This document shows, in pieces, positions 29,149 to 31,836 of a DNA stretch of 31,836 nt. This DNA comes from a virus. Made by a program: the position numbers and the translations under genes. The stretch's first letter is position 1; each line of letters begins with the position of its first letter. A model generated the notes under the pieces. The model worked only from the letters and a program-made list of their open reading frames with translations. It had not been told where the DNA came from and ran no database searches. Location of the stretch: the IMG/VR virus record IMGVR_UViG_3300036852_000120, positions 1 to 31,836 of that record; one strand, written 5' to 3'.

Positions 29149-29918
29149 GCTGCCTGTACCTCCTTCACGAGCAGAGCCCGTCCGTTGACCCACTTGTGCA
29201 ATGCCCGACAGGCCAGGAACGCCGCCCACTCCTCTTCCCCGACGTGGTACTCGACCAGCTGCGCCCCTTCGGGCCTGACGTGGAGGACACCGAAGCGATC
29301 CACTTTCGGGACGCGGTACTTCTTGGGATCCCCCGGCCTTCCGCTCCACTCAGCCCCGTTGAGGCCGGCGAGCTGCAGGGCGGTCTCGGCGTAGACGTTC
29401 CGGCCGGTCTTCGTATCGACGAGCCAGCGTTCCCCACCGAGCTCGATCACCGCATCGCCGGTTCCCCCGTACTCGTGCGTGGCGCTGTAGACCATGAACT
29501 CGGCCGCGATGTACTTGGGCTTGGCACGCTTTTCCCAGGCCATGTAGGCGTTGATGAAGGGAGCCTCTTCGGGGGTCACGGTGACTTCCTGCTTCCGGGC
29601 GATGGCCTCGGCGAGGACGTGGACGCGCGAACCCAAGTCAGCCGAGACGTCCCTCTGGTAGTCCGGGATGTTCTTGAGCCACGCGATCGCGGCGATCTCG
29701 CCGCCCTCGGCGAGCATCTGCTGGATCATCGGGAGGTTCCGCACCGCGCTCGCGGCTGTTTCGCGTTTGGCCCAGCCGATGAGCGGCCCGGACTTGTCGA
29801 GCATCTTGATCACGCTCGTGACCCCGGGAACCTTCGGTCCGCCTTCCCACTGATAGAAGTGCTTGGCGTCGCGCGTCAGGCCCTGCGTGGCGACCGGAGC
29901 GACGGCGACCGCGCTCAC
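29145..29918 (-). CDS. RecB/Cas4-like PD-(D/E)XK exonuclease
   Basis: A 257-residue nuclease from GTG 29918. A GSRVH motif (about 97-100) precedes the catalytic region: Glu140, GGTGDAVIELGGERWLVDTK with Asp155, Asp168 and Lys170, and ETALQLAG with Gln182. This is the H...E...D...DxK...Q order of RecB/Cas4-like single-strand nucleases used in phage recombination. The start is set by the GTGA overlap with a short membrane gene. No Redbeta- or RecT-like annealing protein was recognised nearby. Confidence 0.88.
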   Translation of the reverse strand: MSAVAVAPVATQGLTRDAKHFYQWEGGPKVPGVTSVIKMLDKSGPLIGWAKRETAASAVRNLPMIQQMLAEGGEIAAIAWLKNIPDYQRDVSADLGSRVHVLAEAIARKQEVTVTPEEAPFINAYMAWEKRAKPKYIAAEFMVYSATHEYGGTGDAVIELGGERWLVDTKTGRNVYAETALQLAGLNGAEWSGRPGDPKKYRVPKVDRFGVLHVRPEGAQLVEYHVGEEEWAAFLACRALHKWVNGRALLVKEVQAA

Positions 29919-30061
29919 AACGGACTCGCCAGGAACACAGCGATCCCGATGAGCGCGAGGACGATGATTGCCCCCGCGATGGCATCCCAGGCTTCGAGCC
30001 AGTGGGCGTTTTGTCCTTCGATGGTGAGGCGGCGCACGGCTTGCGGGCGGCGAGTGGTCAC
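29915..30061 (-). CDS. Single-helix membrane microprotein
   Basis: A 48-residue protein: a basic N-terminus (TTRRPQAVRRLTIEGQNAHW), then LEAWDAIAGAIIVLALIGIA followed by VFLASPL. It has one strong membrane helix and inside-positive topology. It both starts and ends in GTGA overlaps, so it is embedded in the operon between the 116-residue protein and the RecB-like nuclease. Its function is unknown; superinfection exclusion or host-membrane interaction is possible. Confidence 0.65.
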   Translation of the reverse strand: MTTRRPQAVRRLTIEGQNAHWLEAWDAIAGAIIVLALIGIAVFLASPL

Positions 30062-30408
30062 AGTAATTCCAGCCAGTCGCAGACGGCATCGTCGGACCAG
30101 TCATGTTCGTCATAGAGGTGGAACGCGATACCCAAGTTGGTTGCGGCGTGCCCCCTGTCTGCAGGGCACTTGACCATCTCGACGGGAATACCGAACCGCT
30201 CGCAGAGCCAGTCGTAAGCCCCCGGCGATCCATCCTCGAATTCATCACCGCCGCCACCGAGATAGGCGGCACGAAGGACGCACGCTTTCCGTCCTGAACC
30301 CCAGCCGAAGTCAGTTCGTTCCGGCGCCATCAGCCGGCCCAACCTCACAGCCTCGCGGAAGGTGATGGGCGTCACCGTCTCGATGGGCTGGGTCTGGACT
30401 TCGATCAC
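30058..30408 (-). CDS. Hypothetical early protein
   Basis: A 116-residue protein with ITFREAVRLGRLMAPERTDF at the N-terminus and a helical acidic C-terminal half (GHAATNLGIAFHLYDEHDWS). It resembles recurring phage/prophage hypotheticals of the FREAVRLGxxL type, but no function is known. Start taken at GTG 30408, two bases after the stop of the preceding 42-residue gene. Confidence 0.6.
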   Translation of the reverse strand: MIEVQTQPIETVTPITFREAVRLGRLMAPERTDFGWGSGRKACVLRAAYLGGGGDEFEDGSPGAYDWLCERFGIPVEMVKCPADRGHAATNLGIAFHLYDEHDWSDDAVCDWLELL

Positions 30409-30410
30409 CT

Positions 30411-30539
30411 CTACCAGCCTTTCGTTACGTCGGGTTCGTCCCGGTCAAGGAAGCGCAGAGCAGTTCTCCAAGCCCGGCGCAAGCGGGCGCGCAGCGAGTC
30501 GGGGAGAGCGGATTGGAAGAGCCAGAGGTAGAACCTCAC
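30411..30539 (-). CDS. Small Arg/Trp-rich protein
   Basis: A 42-residue protein (starts MRFYLWLFQSALPDSLRARL, ends DVTKGW) opening at GTG 30539 in a GTGA overlap. It has an amphipathic, arginine-rich helix after a hydrophobic start. No domain is recognised. The tight overlap supports translation. Confidence 0.5.
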   Translation of the reverse strand: MRFYLWLFQSALPDSLRARLRRAWRTALRFLDRDEPDVTKGW

Positions 30540-30706
30540 GGGTAGGTCACCTTCGCCGGGAGCTGTCCCGCTCGGGCCTTGCGAACCCATTCCGGGATGT
30601 AGGTGGCCGGGCGCGGCTCAATCCGGGAGGGATCGGTCGGCGGCTCTTCTCTCCGGCCTTTAGCCACCGATGGACCGCGCGCGTTGAGACGAGACAGCAA
30701 GCTCAT
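30536..30706 (-). CDS. Small hypothetical protein coupled to the HTH gene
   Basis: A 56-residue protein starting at ATG 30706 in an ATGA overlap. It is basic and Pro-rich (LSRLNARGPSVAKGRREEPP) with a C-terminal TYIPEWVRKARAGQLPAKVT. It is likely mostly disordered. It is the second gene after the early promoter region. Function unknown. Confidence 0.55.
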   Translation of the reverse strand: MSLLSRLNARGPSVAKGRREEPPTDPSRIEPRPATYIPEWVRKARAGQLPAKVTYP

Positions 30707-30927
30707 GCCACGTCCCTTCCGTTGAAGAGGGTGGCCGGGGCGGGACGCGGTCCCTTGATGCCGAACTGGCGCCTCCACTTGTTGACCGTCGTCCGGCTCA
30801 CGTCGAGGGCGATGCCGATCTCTCGGTCCGAGTAGCCGCGCTCCAGGAACAGCTCGCGGAGGACTTCCTCCACCTCCCGCCCGGTGCGCAGCGTCACCAG
30901 CTCTTGCGTAGGCGACTTGTCAACCAT
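30703..30927 (-). CDS. Helix-turn-helix regulator, first major early gene
   Basis: A 74-residue protein with a helix-turn-helix at about residues 18-55: REVEEVLRELFLERGYSDRE, then IGIALDVSRTTVNKWRRQFG. The pattern is that of HTH_23/sigma-region-4-like or transposase-type domains. It has a short basic extension. ATG 30927 has no clear Shine-Dalgarno but lies at the predicted start of transcription. It may control the early operon, for example through the partial palindrome in the promoter spacer. Confidence 0.75.
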   Translation of the reverse strand: MVDKSPTQELVTLRTGREVEEVLRELFLERGYSDREIGIALDVSRTTVNKWRRQFGIKGPRPAPATLFNGRDVA

Positions 30928-30934
30928 GCCACGG

Positions 30935-30963
30935 AGCCTACACTTGTGCTAGTGCGATGTCAA
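30935..30963 (-). promoter_or_regulatory. Candidate early promoter, leaderless
   Basis: TTGACA (30963-30958), a 17-base spacer and TAGGCT (30940-30935) match a sigma-70/SigA-type promoter. Transcription would begin at about 30928, at the ATG of the HTH gene. The spacer holds CACT-N6-AGTG, a possible operator. The elements overlap the end of a small ORF (30938-31060), so they could be partly coincidental coding sequence. Confidence 0.5.
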
Positions 30964-31060
30964 CACTCAATCTTTGGGCGAGTTCCGACCACGACTGGCG
31001 CAAGGAGGTCGCGGCTGCGATCGTCTCGGTAAGTCGCTCGAGGACGGACTCGATGGTCAT
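30938..31060 (-). CDS. Small helical protein upstream of HTH gene
   Basis: A 40-residue ORF, MTIESVLERLTETIAAATSL then RQSWSELAQRLSVDIALAQV, with a good amphipathic heptad pattern. A GGGGA element lies eight bases before ATG 31060. Short proteins starting MTIExxLERLTxxI are frequent in phages. Its end lies 10 bases before the HTH ATG. If real, it would be the first gene of the early operon, and the promoter call at 30935-30963 would be internal. Confidence 0.45.
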   Translation of the reverse strand: MTIESVLERLTETIAAATSLRQSWSELAQRLSVDIALAQV

Positions 31061-31153
31061 CGCTGGTTCCCCGTTCGGTTACGCCCGTCCCGGTTCGGGC
31101 GAAGGATCGTCGCGGAGGACTGTGCCACCTAGGACTGCACGGAGGCTTCACTG
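31061..31153. promoter_or_regulatory. Divergent intergenic region with inverted repeat
   Basis: This 93-base region separates the only plus-strand gene from the early operon. It contains CGCCCG (31082-31087) and CGGGCG (31096-31101), a 6-bp stem with an 8-base loop, and GTGC-N11-GCAC (31122-31140). No convincing -10 for the plus-strand gene was found. It is a likely site for regulator binding. Confidence 0.35.
31141..31145 (+). promoter_or_regulatory. Ribosome binding site of the plus-strand gene
   Basis: GGAGG lies eight bases upstream of ATG 31154. It is an ideal Shine-Dalgarno and strongly supports the only plus-strand gene. Confidence 0.75.
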
Positions 31154-31336
31154 ATGGACTCCACCACGCTCCTGCTCGTCGCCATCTTCTACGTCCTTGA
31201 AGTCGGGGTGGCGGCGTTCATAGCCCAAGCCAGAGGACGGGCCATCGGGGATGCCGTGATCCTGGCCCTGTTCCTCGGGCCCTTGGGCTTGCTCATCGTG
31301 GCCTTCCAGACGGACGTGAAGCGGCCCTCTAGCTAG
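31154..31336 (+). CDS. Two-helix membrane protein, only plus-strand gene
   Basis: A 60-residue protein with two membrane helices (about 5-24, LLLVAIFYVLEVGVAAFIAQ, and 33-51, AVILALFLGPLGLLIVAFQ) joined by a basic ARGRAIG loop. It is transcribed against all other genes. Its end overlaps the end of the late block by 8 bases, tail to tail, so it needs its own promoter. Candidate roles are superinfection exclusion or another function expressed apart from the lytic operons. It could be one of the few genes made during a dormant state (inference). Confidence 0.7.
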   Translation: MDSTTLLLVAIFYVLEVGVAAFIAQARGRAIGDAVILALFLGPLGLLIVAFQTDVKRPSS

Positions 31337-31805
31337 ACGCCAGACGGATGACGAGGTTGACCAGGACCGCGACCCCGGCCGCCACGACTCCGACGATGAT
31401 CCCGATCTGCCATTGCGCGCGGGCGACGCGGCGCTCCGACTGGCGCGTCTCCTCGGCGGCGGTGATCAGCTGCAGGCGTTCCCGCTCCACGCGAACGAGG
31501 GCGGCGTCCTCGAGCTGATCGAGACGGTGGGCGAGAGCTGATATCTCCTCCTTCGTGGAGAAGCGCGCTTCCCGGTCGGTCATTGACGCGCGCCATTCGT
31601 TGGAGTCGGCCTTGTTCGAGCGGGCCAACTCGGCCGAGGTGTCGATGGCCTTCTGGCTGAACTCGTGCTCGCGCTCGTGGGCCTTCTCGTGGGCCTCGTG
31701 GAGTTCGCCGTGGGCGGAGAGCCGCGCCTCGATGTACTCACGCAGCGAGACCCGCGTATTCTGCTCGGGCGAATGGCCTGAGGAGGAGCGGCCGGAAGCC
31801 ATCAT
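31329..31805 (-). CDS. Coiled-coil protein with C-terminal membrane helix (last late gene)
   Basis: A 158-residue protein. A His/Glu-rich helix (AHGELHEAHEKAHEREHEFS) and further charged heptads cover about residues 25-125, followed by a single membrane helix at 132-153 (WQIGIIVGVVAAGVAVLVNL). The protein is tail-anchored. On the closed circle it directly follows the last fibre gene. Similar coiled-coil/TM proteins follow tail or lysis genes in many siphophages and have been proposed as holin- or spanin-like, but this is not established. Start at ATG 31805; a second ATG follows at once. Confidence 0.7.
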   Translation of the reverse strand: MMASGRSSSGHSPEQNTRVSLREYIEARLSAHGELHEAHEKAHEREHEFSQKAIDTSAELARSNKADSNEWRASMTDREARFSTKEEISALAHRLDQLEDAALVRVERERLQLITAAEETRQSERRVARAQWQIGIIVGVVAAGVAVLVNLVIRLASS

Positions 31806-31836
31806 CAGGGCGTCGGTCCGGGGAGCCGTCAGGCGA
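31710..31836. repeat. Terminal direct repeat, right copy (127 bp)
   Basis: Identical to bases 1-127. It contains the start of the coiled-coil/TM gene (31805) and the last eight bases of the fibre gene end (31829-31836). One copy should be removed when the genome is treated as a circle. Confidence 0.95.

Noticed and set aside
29196-30173. Plus-strand open frame of 325 codons opposite the RecB-like nuclease
   Set aside because: The minus strand has clear nuclease motifs and coupled overlaps. The plus frame has no recognisable domain or ribosome-binding site.
30957-31154. Plus-strand 65-codon frame ending at the membrane gene start (TGATG)
   Set aside because: The C-terminal half is random-looking and Arg/Pro-rich, and there is no ribosome-binding site. 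The minus-strand 40-codon frame and promoter explain this segment better, though the TGATG contact is noted.
1-31836. CRISPR array, tRNA genes, insertion sequences
   Set aside because: No regularly spaced direct repeats, no cloverleaf-like tRNA sequence and no transposase were seen on either strand by reading; a dedicated tRNA scan was not possible.

Overview
The window looks like the complete genome of an uncultured tailed phage with a long non-contractile tail (siphovirus type) and an HK97-type head. The first and last 127 bases are identical, so the sequence closes into a circle of 31,709 bp, or is a circularly permuted or terminally redundant genome assembled that way. It is GC-rich, uses GTG starts very heavily, and may use leaderless starts. 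That fits a high-GC host; an actinobacterium is my guess, but the host cannot be fixed from the sequence.

Nearly every gene is on the minus strand, so the reading order runs from high to low coordinates. The early/accessory block (about 31060 down to 19562) starts with a tiny helical ORF and a helix-turn-helix protein. It continues through a packed run of about 33 small genes, most joined by 1-4 base GTGA, ATGA or TGATG overlaps. Recognisable functions are a RecB/Cas4-like PD-(D/E)XK nuclease, an HNH-like nuclease, two unrelated orphan adenine methyltransferases (DPPY type and MT-A70 type), a winged-helix protein, a DnaD/replisome-organiser-like protein, a VRR-NUC nuclease, a membrane-anchored RlpA-like double-psi beta-barrel (DPBB) protein and many zinc-knuckle microproteins. 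No polymerase, helicase or complete integrase was seen. The block ends with an excisionase-like helix-turn-helix gene overlapping a 69-residue stump that matches only the N-terminal arm-binding part of a phage integrase.

The late block (19457 down to 120, then across the circle to 31805-31329) starts at a palindrome-rich intergenic region with a possible promoter. It holds four small genes, a cysteine-peptidase-like candidate endolysin, two holin-like membrane proteins and a fibre-like protein. Then come packaging and head genes: HNH, large terminase, portal, and a protease-major capsid fusion. Connector and tail genes follow: two unassigned head-region proteins, connector, neck and tail terminator proteins, tail tube, a frameshifted tail-assembly chaperone pair, an 800-residue tape measure, a hub/baseplate protein and three fibre or receptor-binding proteins. 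The last gene is a coiled-coil protein with one C-terminal membrane helix. No small terminase gene was recognised.

One gene, a 60-residue membrane protein at 31154-31336, is on the plus strand. It converges on the end of the late block and diverges from the early block.

The most unusual points are: a duplicated gene cassette in the early block whose second DPBB copy is intact but has no normal start codon; a mutually exclusive hairpin pair covering the ribosome-binding site of the capsid gene; a Com-like zinc ribbon fused to the end of the portal protein directly upstream of those hairpins; and the integrase stump.
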